A DNA stretch of 64,000 nt, taken from contig PCDL01000011.1 of assembly GCA_002778095.1 (NCBI GenBank), positions 1,922,001-1,986,000 of the forward strand, given 5' to 3'. Of the stretch, positions 1-11,126 are shown piece after piece. The translations under genes were made by a program, and so were the position numbers. This DNA is from Fragosphaeria purpurea (Eukaryota > Ascomycota > Sordariomycetes > Ophiostomatales > Ophiostomataceae). Within the stretch, counting starts at the first letter, position 1, and each line of letters opens with the position of its first letter. The notes below the pieces were generated by a model that searched no databases, was not told the origin of the DNA, and saw nothing but the letters and a program-made list of their open reading frames with translations.

Positions 1-3000
1 TGCCGTCAACGTCTCGATGTTTTGCCCAACGACTCATAGCCGATCCCACCGATGGCTCCGGGTCTGCGGCGTTGGTTGTCCATTAAGCTTTGCAGTGGGT
101 TCTGGCTGGGATCCTTCCTGTGTGGTTGTTGATGGCCTCGGTCGTAGAGTCTGACGAGGCCGCGGGTACGAGGGGTTGATACCCAATTGTGCAGCTCGGC
201 TACAAATATACGTACATCTTTGGATTGCGTGCTGGTTGTCGTCTGCCTGTGGGTGCAGCAACGTCGCAGCCCTGCGCACTGGACCCTGGGCTGCACAAAG
301 GGCCTCGACTGAGGCATGCACGTTAGAAGAAGAGAGGGGCTGATCAAGCGGACAACAAAAAGACCTGATTCGATGGCTTCGTGTGCAGGAATTGGTCCAA
401 GTTCGGATGGTGAAATGATTGGATATGCTGTGCGATTGGTTGGCCAGCACGACTGCCCGGCGTATTATAAACCTGTATTAGTTGATTGACAGTGCTTGCT
501 CGCTAGTCCAGCACGGCAAAAAAAAAGGTTTATAGTTGACCCAAATTGAATGTGTTGATGACGGAGGCACTGGCCATTGAACAGCAAACGCGGCGCTGCG
601 CAGTAGTATTCCTACATACTCCGTATATGGTATATACGAACTACGAGCGCCACAAAAACATAGAACGCGACGAGCACAGAAGCGGCTGTCAGAAAAGGCG
701 AGTGGGCTGAAAGGATGATGGCTGAGATATGCAGGACGGGCCCAGTTTTGGCTGACCCTGAGTGCCGGTTGTTTCTTAATGTGAGTGATGTTAGTATCAC
801 CATAATACATACAACACGTACATACTTTGGCTTAACATCCCCTTGCCCACGCAAGCTACAACCGCTTATCCACGCCAAGGCGAGTTGAAACATGGCCGCC
901 ATGTCGCACACAAACCGCCCGCATATCGTCCCTGTATCTGCAGACAAACGCCCTTTTTCCTTTCACCTTGTCGTCTCTTGGCTTTTTGTCCCCGCAGGTA
1001 TTGATTTGAATACCCCTGACCTGGTTAGGGCAACGTTCTGTTGGCCATAAAGCCCGCACTTGTCAATGTAACGGCCACAAAAATCGTTGTTTGTGCTCCT
1101 GCAGCTAGAGTAGAAGGGCATCTGCAGCCAAACCCACAAAGTACAGTTCAATCAGGCTGTGCTAGCGCCTAGTTGCAGGTTTGATAGTCCCCACGCCGAC
1201 GAAACAAAACGAAAATTGCAACGACACGGAGAGTTGTATGAACATTCCGTAGCATCTAACCACACAGACTCTTAACACCAATTAAGGCACAGAAGGTAAA
1301 AAAATGATCGACCGAGCATACGGGGAATTTCTTCATATACATAGGCGGGCCCGTGTGGTGGTCGACACTCTATGTGAAATCGACACGGCGTGCGTCTGCT
1401 GTGTATCGCCGTGGCCAGGTACACATGAGCAGGCTGGGCTGATTTACTCCGTACATGTCTTGCTTTATATGCACGCACACGCACACCACGGTGCATTTAC
1501 CCGGAACAAGGTTTGGCCAAAACGGCGGACGGAGGCTAAGAAAGAAACGGGAGGTACAAAAACTGCAAGAAAGGCCCATTGGCGCCGGGAAGGCCATCAA
1601 ACATCACCACTTGCATGGCATTTGCCCGTTTGTTTTTTTCGTCTGATCCCCTCACCTCCCCCGATTTATGTCCCCTTTTTTGATTTTGCCTTTATGGAGG
1701 CGTTGTTAGTGGGTTCTTTTTGTTCTTTTGCAGATCAGGCAGGATGGAGCACTAGATCTCCAGAACGTCACGTCGCTTATGACTCGAATGCAAAAGAGCT
1801 TAGAGGATGCCCCGAAAAGTTCTAGAAACACGCGCACGACCTCCCAATAGCAGAAAAAAGAACCAAACAAACCCGAAAGAATAGGTATTTTACAAAGTAA
1901 TACGGTGGTTCCATTCCTCCCAGAAAGGAAGATCAGGCAGTACTGGGGTGTTTCAACCACGAGGGCTCTGAAGATTTTCTTTCTCCCCGAGACAGCACGC
2001 AGGACCAAATCTCTATACAGAGAAACAAAACCGAGACGGAATGAAAGAACAGACTCTCTGATGCAAATCTCGGATATTTTTTAGGTTGTGGTTACGGGTC
2101 GGGTTATCGATTCCGGCCGCGTGGGCGCACAGAAACCAAAGATATGGAGAAAAAAAGAAAAAAGGAGACAGTAAGTCACGTACGACATGCGTAGAAACGC
2201 ACACTATAAAAAACTGGCTGTGATAGAGAACGACACATATGCCAACCAGAAAAATCGAGTCATACGAAAGGGGCAAAGAATAAGGAACGGACCAGGCCAT
2301 ATCAACGTGAAGGTTTGGCTGTTGTTGCGTATTCGTAGAATGCGTCTGTGCTACATATGTGTTCTGTCGTTCCGTCACGATGTAGAACGGTGTAGTATAC
2401 GGAGTACATGCATGTGTATGACTTGTTGTTCCATAAATTATCCGCCACCTTTACAACCAAAACGGACCTCGAGACACCTTCTCCGACGTGACTCTCACCG
2501 CTTCTTTACGGCCCCGCAATGGATTCAAGCAACAAGGGGTTATTCTTCCTAGGTCGACGTTCTCTTCGCCGGTGTCTACAGAAGCGATGTAGGCAAGAGG
2601 GTATTTATTTGCAAAAAAAAAGATTAAACATGTGCGCCGTTTCCCCCCCTGACATCGTAACACAGCATCCACAACATGTTCGTTTGACAGCTTTGAGCTC
2701 ATCTGTAACCCGGTAGACGGCCACAGGAACTCAAGTGACAACACAAGGCCAACGTAGAATGTCCTGTTCTCAAAGCTCAACGCCCTCGTTCTTCCTCGAC
2801 GCCCTGTGACAGGCCGTTCTTGGTATTCTGAGATGCCTTTCTCGGCGGCAACACGCTCCAGTCCCCACACAACAACGGCTCTGCTGCCGAGAGAGGGCTA
2901 TGCAAGAGATGTTCCAATCGTTGACAACCCTACTGTACCCTAAAGGCTTTCTTGCCATTGGTCAAAGCGCCTCTCTCGCGAGTCGTTTTTCTTTTTCTAC

Positions 3001-3943
3001 ACCTACTTCCTACTTGCTTCCCAACTGCTGCTTTTTTCTTTTTTGGCCTCCGGGAACGGCCTAGCCAGCACATCACTGCATTACGGCCGATGCAGGAAGA
3101 CGAGCAGCGATGCAGAGTTAAAAAAAAAGGGTGTTGCCAGGCCAGGCTAGGTCTTTTTTCTTCTTTTTTTCTGTTTTTTCCCTGCATTTGTTCTCCACAA
3201 TATGCAGCGTTTTGGCCGGCAGACGCTAGCGCGTGGTTCTTCATGGCGAGATGCCGTTTTTGGGTGCGTATGGGTGCTCTTTTCTGCGCGTTCAGCACAC
3301 CCACAGAAGATTGTGCATTTCACATTTCATAAAGGCAATGTGTAAGAAGAAAGCCTAAAGGGGCAGCGCCGTCCTGCAGTCTGTAAGTATATATATAGTT
3401 GCGAGGGCCTGAGGTGGGGGTTTGGACAAACGGAGGAGGGGCGGCAGAGCTCCTGGGCAAGGAAGGTCCGTGTCACGGTCGCGGTTTCCCCCTCCCAACC
3501 GTTTCCCGCGTGCATTTTTGGAAAACAGCCCAGGTTCTTTGGGTTCTTGCCCGTTTGGGGGGACGGGCTCTCAAACACACTGTAAAACTACTCGATGTCT
3601 TTATACACATCCTCCTCCTCTGGCAGTCATTTCTGGCTTGCGTGGCGAGAGCAGCACACGTGACTCTCCGGGCTATTAAAAAAAGAATGCGGGTTGATTG
3701 GTCAGCGGTGTTATTGGGAAGGTCCCCACTTAAAAGTTCGAGAAAAAGTTGACGACCTCGTCACCCACCACGATGCCATACCATGCACTCCCCCGGATGT
3801 AGATGTAATCCGCCCTTGCTTCTTGCTCCATCCATCTGTTCCAGGCGGAAGGTTTGCCATAGAGCTGTAATCGTGTGTGCAGTTTGTAAAACCTCCCCCG
3901 CCCTGGCTTTTATCATGGGACGCGCTCACCTCGCACAATCACC
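1..3943. other. gene-poor intergenic region
   Basis: I find no supportable gene in this stretch. Open frames exist on both strands but none shows a recognisable domain, a GC-rich third codon position like the real genes here, or splice-linked conserved blocks. The sequence holds many short A, T and pyrimidine runs and three exact copies of the TACGGAGTA/TACTCCGTA motif (617-625, 1445-1453, 2398-2406). The last few hundred bases are the promoter and leader of the downstream RNA polymerase III gene. Confidence 0.6.
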
Positions 3944-3947
3944 ATGA
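3915..3947 (+). promoter_or_regulatory. upstream ORF overlapping the RPC2 start (ATGA)
   Basis: An ATG at 3915 in good context (A at -3, G at +4) opens a 10-codon frame whose TGA (3945-3947) overlaps the RPC2 ATG (3944-3946) as ATGA. If transcription starts upstream of 3915, ribosomes ending this peptide would sit on the main start codon, an arrangement known to permit termination-reinitiation. The transcription start is unknown, so the regulatory role is inferred. Confidence 0.4.
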
Positions 3948-6900
3948 CGGCCGCCATCGACGACGGCTTCGAGGCCCTCCTCGAGCCCTTCTACAACGGC
4001 AAACGGCTGACGGACCCCATTTCGACCAAAGAGGACAAGTACCAGTTGCTGCCAGCGTTTCTCAAGGTGAAAGGTACGTTGTTTGTCTTGCCGGTTGCAG
4101 TTCGTACGCGTTCGAACGTGAGAAACTAACAAGGGGGAAATGCAGGCCTCGTCAAGCAGTATGTTGTGAACGATCCCCTCCTCGACACTTACTTCCCTCC
4201 TTTTTTTTGCTCTCTCTTGAAGGCGATACTGACTCTCCTCCGCATAGACATATCGACTCGTACAACTTCTTTGTCGAGCACGAAATCAAGGAAATCGTCA
4301 AGGCCAACCGCACCATCCGCAGCGATGTCCAGAGCGGCTTCTACCTCGAGTTCACCGACATCCACGTCGGCCGGCCTACGCGCGCGGACTATAGCGACGT
4401 CCGGGCGCAGAGCGAGGTGACGCCCATGGAGTGCCGCCTGCGCGACATGACCTACGCGGCCCCCATCACCGTCGACATCGCCTACACGCGCGACAAGAAG
4501 CGCGTCATCCGCCGCAACATCGCCCTCGGCCGCATGCCCGTCATGCTCCGCAGCTCCAAGTGCTGCCTCAGCGGCGCCAGCAACGCCCAGATGGAGGTCA
4601 TGAACGAGTGCCCGCTCGACCCGGGCGGCTACTTCATCATCAACGGCACCGAAAAGGTCATTCTCATCCAGGAGCAGCTGAGCAAGAACCGCGTCATCGT
4701 CGAGTCCGAAGAGAAAAACAACGTCATCTCGGCGTCCGTGACCAGCTCCACCCACGAGCGCAAGAGCAAGACGTACGTGACGCTCAAGAAGGAGCGCATG
4801 ACCCTGCAGCACAACGTGCTCATCGAGAACATCCCCATCGTCATCGTGCTCAAGGCCTTTGGCGGCCTGTCCGACTACGAGATTATGCAGCTCGTGGCCG
4901 GCGCCGACGGGCGCTACCAAGACGATTTTGCCGTCAACTTTGACGACGCGGCCAAGGCCGGCGTCTTCACCCAGCAGCAGGCCCTCGAGTACATCGGCGC
5001 GCGCGTCAAGATGGGCATCCGCAGTAGTAGTAGTGGTGGTGGAGGAGGAGGAGGAGGAGGTGGTGGTGGTGGCGGTGGGGGTCCCGGCGGCGGCGGCGGC
5101 GGTCCCGGGGGTGGCGGCTCCCGCATGATGGGTCCCGGTCCCATGCGGCGGAACAACGTCGAAGAGGGCCTCGATGCGCTCGCCAACATCATCATTGCCC
5201 ACGTGCCCATCGAGGGCCTGGATTTCTTTCCCAAGGCCGTCTACGTGGCCATGATGGCCCGGCGTGTGCTCATGGCCGCGCACGACTCGCGGCTGGTGGA
5301 CGACCGCGACTTTGTCGGCAACAAGCGTCTCGAGCTGGCGGGGCAGATGCTGTCCCTCCTGTTCGAGGATCTGTTCAAGCAGTTTCTGACCAACCTGCGC
5401 TTCAGCATCGATCGGTTTTTCAAGAAGCCGCACCAGGGCGTGGCATTCGAGCCGTTGACGTCTATCAGCGCCTCCGGGAAGAACATCACGTCCGGCATGA
5501 ACCGCGCCATCTCCTCGGGAAACTGGAGCGTGAAGCGGTTCGGTATGAACCGCGGCGGCGTCACCCACGTGCTGAGCCGTCTGAGCTACATCAGCGCGCT
5601 GGGCATGATGACCCGCATCAACAGCCAGTTTGAAAAGACGCGCAAAGTCAGCGGCCCGCGCGCCCTGCAACCGTCGCAGTGGGGCATGCTCTGCCCCTCC
5701 GACACGCCCGAGGGCGAGGCCTGCGGCCTCGTCAAGAACCTGGCGCTCATGACACACATCACCACACACGTCGAAGAGGGCCCCGTGCGCGAGTGGGTGT
5801 TTTCGCTGGACGACAGCGTGGAGCCCCTGCGCAACTTTACCGGCGCCGAGATCCACCGCGCCGGCGCGTACGTCGTGCACGTCAACGGCACGCCGTTTGC
5901 GCTGACGCCCAACCCGCGGCGCTTTGCGGCCAAGTTCCGCACGATGCGCCGGCGCGGCTGGATCTCGCCCTTTGTGAGCGTCAACCTCAACACGCACTTT
6001 TCGGCCGTGCACATCGCCACGGACGAGGGCCGCATCTGCCGGCCGTACATCATCGTCAAAGACGGCGTGCCGCGCCTGCGGCCCGAGCACCTGCGCCTGC
6101 TGCAGCTGGGCCGCGTGGGCTTCGACGACTTTTTACGGCGCGGCGTGATCGAGTACCTGGACGTCAACGAGGAGCAGGACGCGCTGGTGGCGCTGTACGA
6201 AGCGGACTGCGGCGCCGCGACCACGCACCTGGAGATCGAGCCCTTTACGATCCTGGGCGCGGTCGCGGGCCTGATCCCGTTTCCGCACCACAACCAGTCC
6301 CCGCGCAACACGTACCAGTGCGCCATGGGCAAGCAGGCCATCGGGGCGATCGCGTACAACCAGTTCCACCGCATCGACACGCTGCTGTACACGCTCGTGT
6401 ACCCGCAGCGGCCGATGGTCGTCACCAAGACGATCGAGCTGGTGCACTACGACAAGCTGCCGGCGGGCCAGAACGCGACCGTGGTCGTGATGTCGTACTC
6501 GGGCTACGACATCGAGGACGCGCTGGTGCTGAACAAGGCGTCGTGCGACCGCGGCTTCGGCCGCTGCCAGGTGTTCCGCAAGTACGCGACCGAGATGCAA
6601 AAGTACCCCAACGGCCGCGCCGAGCGCGTGGGTGGGCCCGAGCTCGACGAGCGCGGCGAGCGGCTGGCGAAGCACACGGCCATCGACAGCGACGGCCTGG
6701 CCGCCGTGGGCTGGCGCGTGCGGCACGGCGACGTCATGATCAAAAAGGAGAGCCCCGTGGACCAGGCGACGACGGGGATCGGATCGGACCGGGGCCCCAA
6801 CGAGTACCGCGACGCGTCGCTGACGTACCGCATCAACGACCCGAGTTACGTCGACAAGGTCATGGTCTCGCAGACGGAAAAGGACACGCTGCTCGTCAAG

Positions 6901-7680
6901 GTGCAGACGCGGCAGACGCGGCGGCCCGAGATCGGCGACAAGTTCTCGTCGCGGCACGGGCAAAAGGGCGTGGTCGGCATCATCGTCGACCAGGAGGACA
7001 TGCCGTTTGCCGACACGGGCCTCGTGCCCGACATCATCATGAACCCGCACGGGTTTCCCTCGCGCATGACCGTGGGCAAGCTGTTTGAGTGCCTGACGGG
7101 CAAGGCGTCCGTGGTGGCCGGCCGGCGCGACTACGGCTACGGCGACGCCTTCCGGTCGCACCCCGTCGAGGCCATGGGCGCGGCGCTCGTGGCGCACGGC
7201 TTCTCGTGGGAGGGCAAGGACTGCTTCACGTCGGGCCTCACGGGCGAGCCGCTCGAGGCGCACATCTTCAACGGCCCCATCTACTACCAGCGGCTCAAGC
7301 ACATGGTGCAGGACAAGATGCACTCGCGGGCGCGGGGCCCGCGGGCGATCCTGACGCGGCAGCCGACCGAGGGCCGGTCGCGCGACGGCGGCCTGCGGCT
7401 GGGCGAGATGGAGCGGGACTGCCTGATCGCGTACGGGGCGTCGCAGCTGCTGCTGGAGCGGCTGATGACGAGCTCGGACGCGACGGTGCTGGACATTTGC
7501 CAGCGGTGCGGGCTGTTCGGCTACAAGGGGTTCTGCCAGACGTGCCGGAGCACGCGCGACGTGACCCAGATGACGATGCCGTACGCGGCGAAGCTGCTGG
7601 TGCAGGAGCTGATCAGCATGAACGTGGGCGTGCGGCTGCAGCTGGCGGACGAGTTCCCGCACGGGCCGCCCAAGACATGA
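3944..7680 (+). CDS. rpc2: DNA-directed RNA polymerase III subunit RPC2 (second-largest, RPB2-like)
   Basis: Second-largest catalytic subunit of nuclear RNA polymerase III, which transcribes tRNA and 5S rRNA genes. Three exons: 3944-4073, 4146-4158 (only 13 nt) and 4248-7680, giving 1191 residues; the tiny exon is needed to read LVKQHIDSYNFF, and both introns have CTAAC/CTGAC branch points. Family blocks include the fork/lobe stretch DPGGYFIINGTEKVI, the hybrid-binding block GDKFSSRHGQKGVVG and a C-terminal clamp zinc site with Cys at about 1132, 1135, 1144 and 1147 (CQRCG...CQTC). Residues about 305-345 are a Ser/Gly-rich insertion (long Gly run, coded at about 5023-5120) not typical of the family. 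The start is chosen because MTAAIDDGFEALLEPF resembles fungal RPC2 N termini. A uORF overlaps the start codon. Confidence 0.95.
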
Positions 7681-8011
7681 AAAGAGTCGGGTAGGGCCCG
7701 GAAGGAAGACTCGGTGGAATTTTAGCAAAGGGCTTGTACACCGGGTTCGCACAAAAACAAAAGGAAGGGGAGTTCTGGTTTCGTTTTTTTTGTACATATT
7801 CATCAGAAACTCTGGTATAGCATAGCTCATGGTGTGGGGGGGGAAGGGGGGAAAGAGAAAACCATCTAGAATAGGAACCAACGGTGGGGAAGGAAAAGGA
7901 AATGGCATTTTTTTTGTTTCATTTAGCCGTAAACCGCATCATCGTTATTCAAAACCGGTAGCCGAGTTAGGGGCATAAAAGTTGATGCTGTTGGAACAAA
8001 AACCGGGGGGT
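7681..8011. other. convergent 3' intergenic region (RPC2 / RAD57)
   Basis: A 331-base gap between the stop codons of two convergent genes. It is richer in A and T than the flanks, with T runs around 7785 and 7910, and presumably holds both 3' UTRs. No gene is seen. Confidence 0.6.
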
Positions 8012-8280
8012 TCACAGCCGCCGCTTGTTCGTCTGGTCCGCCGTCACGCCTCGAAGGCCGCCCATGGTAATCTCAAACTCGACCGCACCCTGCATGCGGG
8101 CTGCTAGTTTGGACGACGGCGGTTTTCCTCCGGCCGTTGATGTCGCTGCAGTAGTCGACCCGGAGGACGGTCCCGTGGCCGCCACGTGCGGCGCAAATAC
8201 CACCTTCATCCACCGCCGCCACGATTGCCGCAGCCGCGGGGCCCCCCTGTTGTTGTTGTTTTTATAAACACGTACGTCGA

Positions 8281-8312
<32 letters not shown>

Positions 8313-9937
8313 CCGTTGTCGGTCCCGCCGCCGCCGCCGCCTAGTTTTGGCGCTTTGATGAGGGCGACGCGCATGGAGAGTTGCGTGGCCCAGACCAGAC
8401 CCAGTGCCGGCGTCTTGTTGCGGGAGCTGTTGCCGCCGCCGTTGTGTCCTCCACCACCACCACCAACACCACCTCCTCCTCCTCCTCCTAGGGACCCCAC
8501 GTCGTCGCCCCAACCCGTGAACCACCGCTGCTGGTGGTCGAGCTGGAGAACAGGTGGTGGCGGTGGCGGCGGCGGCGGGAAAGGCGAGGGCGGTATGTAC
8601 TGCGAGGAAAAGGGAGGCACGGCATCTTGTGAGGTGGTGATGACAGGCAAGGATGGCGGCTCCGCGCTGGAGGAGGACGCGGGATGGTGGTTCGCGCTGT
8701 CGTCGTGGGGGGACGATGCGTTGTCGGGTTGGGACGACGACGGGAGCAGCGGCATGAGCGGCTGCGGCTGCTGCCGTCGGCTGCGCGCGGCCAAGGGGCT
8801 TTCCTGCGACAGGCGCATGGGTTTCGCAGACGCCGACGGCAACGGCAACGGTGGCCGCGGCGGCGCCGGTGGTCCCATGCCGCCGACGGCGTGGCGAGGC
8901 CGCTTGGCGGGGGCCGTGCTGGCCGAGGGCCGGGACCCGCTCCACCGCGGGGACGGCTGCGACAGCGCGAGCAGGCCCTCGCCCTCGTGGGTGGCGGCGG
9001 CAGCGGCGGCGGCGGCGGCGGCGGCTGCCTCGAACCGGTCGGCCACCTGGTTCGCCACCACCACCGCCAGGTTGTGCTTCTGGGCGAGCGACCGCAGCAG
9101 CATGCCCAGCCGCGTCAGCTCCAGGCTGCGGGCCGCCAGGCTGGTGGATCCTCTGGGTCCGCCGCCAGCCGCACCAGCAGCAGCAGCAGCACTTCCTCCT
9201 CCTCCTCCACCAAAAAAAGGCCGAAAGTTCGCCGCCACCGAATCCAACACCACGAGGCCGAACGACGCCGCCGGCCCAGCCCGCTCGGCCTTGCTCAGCT
9301 GCACCGGCAGCTGGTGCGTCAGAATGTGCTCCTGGGCCTCGAGGTCGGGCGTGTTGATCGTGGCGACGCCCTGCAACGAGCAGTGGGCGCGCACGGCCGG
9401 GTCCGGGTGGGTGCGGAGGATCTGAGCGAGGCGGGTCGTGGGCAGCGGCGCCTCGGCGGCGACGTAGAGGGCCTTGCGGCCGAGCCCGCGGGGCGGCGGC
9501 AGCTGGACGGCCAGCAGGAGGCCGAGCAGCAGTTGGGTCTTGCCGGCGCCGCTCTCGCCGACGACCTCAGCAAGACAGCCCGTCGGGAAGCCGCCGCCCA
9601 AAGCGTGGTCGAGAGCAGGGTCAAGCGTACTGATGCGGTGCTGAGGGGGGAGTACATGTTGTGGTGGTGGTGGTGGTGGTTGTATGGGCTCTCTTTTGGA
9701 TCCTGCGGCCAAGGGCTGCCGCAACGCCCTTGTGCTCTCGGCGGCCAGCGCCTCCCGGACCGCGTCGCACAGACGCTGGAGGTCCACCAGCGGCAGCCGC
9801 GTGCGCTTGCCGATCTCGGCCGCGTCGAGCGTCAACAGCTCGCTCAGGCTGACGCGGTGGGTTTCGAGGCCGGCGAGGAGGGCAGCATACTGAGCGGCGG
9901 CGGAGAAGTCGGGCAGCAGGGCGTGGAGGTCGGTCAT
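8012..9937 (-). CDS. rad57: Rad57/XRCC3-like RAD51 paralogue (homologous recombination)
   Basis: RecA-fold ATPase of the Rad57 type; in yeast Rad57 pairs with Rad55 to help Rad51 filaments form. Single exon, 641 residues, starting at MTDLHALLPDF (9937); an in-frame ATG further upstream (10078) precedes sequence that does not look like protein. An N-terminal helical domain (to about residue 70) is followed by the ATPase core with Walker A GESGAGKT at about 127-134 and Walker B FGLVVLDS, then LAVVVANQVADRF. The core is interrupted by roughly 190 low-complexity residues (Ala, Pro, Ser, Gly runs) before DHQQRWFTGWGDD resumes, and further Gly and Asp runs separate TPALGLVWATQLSMRVALIK from RRWMKVVFAPHVA and AVEFEITMGGLRGV. 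These late blocks are what point to fungal Rad57 rather than Rad51 or Dmc1. Divergent from the Stc1-domain gene. Confidence 0.85.
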
Positions 9938-11126
9938 GGGTGGACAGCGGACTGATGCAATGTGTGGGCGCGTGGGTGTTGTGACCGCGGTGCCGTGGTG
10001 TCGCTGCTGGGCCGCGTCGGAAGGTGTGCGGCAATTTTGCTGACGATGGTGATGAAGCGCAAAAAAAAGACGCGACAAACGCGAAAAGCAGGGGACGCGT
10101 GCTCACGTTATTTTTAAAGTGGTGCGGGGCTGACGGGCAAAAGTGGCGTCCATTCACGACAGCGACGTCCATATAAGGGCCAAGACAGCGACGTCAACAA
10201 ACGACGTCCGTACCACAGGAGACAACACGAGCCTTTCAAAGAAGTTTACATTTGATAAGTTATTTCCTCGTTTGATGTTTAGAATACCCTAAAAAACGAT
10301 CGTCTCGCTCCACAGCCGTCGCCGGCCATTGTCTCTCGGGTGGTGCACGTCGTAGCTGTATACAAAGCCTGCCTCTTCTCTGTTGATCCCAAATATCACA
10401 AAAAAAAAGAAAAATTATTGTATTTGTCAACGCGATAGAAGTGGTGGTTGTCGACTGTTTACAGGCTGTCTCGCTGGCTTGACGATAGATTGATGCCTTG
10501 TGCTGGTTGGCGGTATAACATCTTATTGGCCGCTTATTCATCGTAGGATGAGGTACGAAAGTACAATCGGTACGAGAGTACAACGGGGCCTCTCTCACCT
10601 TGGCTGGGTCGCACGAGCGTCCCTTCTTGCCAGCCGCCTCCGGTTTGCTCCTGTCGGGTCGTTTGCTTGGGCAGCGTTTGCAAGAAACGGAAGGCACGCG
10701 GACGTGGCCAGTGCATGCCTTGCTTGCCCTTGCTCACGCCGACCGTCTGCGGCTGTGGCTGTCGATTTAGGAAAGAACGACCGGTGTTGTTTGGTGATGG
10801 CAATTTCACTATAAATTTGAAACAGGCAACAACCACGTCTTCCATCTTTTCTTGTTTCTTTTCTCTGCTTTCACTTTTTTTTGCTCTTCTTTTGCCGTTA
10901 CTGTTCTCCTCCGTCGCTTGACGTTGTTTGTTTTCTTTTCTTTTCTTTTCTTTTCTTACCATTTGTTTGCAACGTTGGCCTACCGAAGCGAGGACAATAT
11001 AAAGCATCTTCGTATTGTCCCCTATACATTTTCGTTTTTTGATCTCTTCCACTTCGGTTTTCTGCCGCCGAAAATTCCTTTGCTCGTTCGCGTGGATGCT
11101 TTCCGTTTGTTCCCGTTGAGAAGACG
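9938..11126. other. divergent promoter region (RAD57 / Stc1-domain gene)
   Basis: About 1.2 kb between divergently transcribed genes. No gene is seen. The Stc1 side carries a pyrimidine-rich leader with five perfect TTTTC units at 10931-10955 and several long T runs. Confidence 0.55.
10931..10955 (+). repeat. (TTTTC)5 microsatellite
   Basis: Five perfect tandem TTTTC units inside the pyrimidine-rich region upstream of the Stc1-domain gene, probably in its promoter or leader. Confidence 0.9.

Noticed and set aside
1304..1825. 173-codon plus-strand frame in the left gene-poor region
   Set aside because: No recognisable domain, codon use unlike the real genes, and it runs through simple-sequence tracts.
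4189..7908. Very long minus-strand open frames (about 630 and 590 codons) antisense to RPC2
   Set aside because: They mirror the GC-rich third positions of RPC2, give low-complexity Arg/Ala/His/Val protein, and RPC2 itself is conserved throughout.
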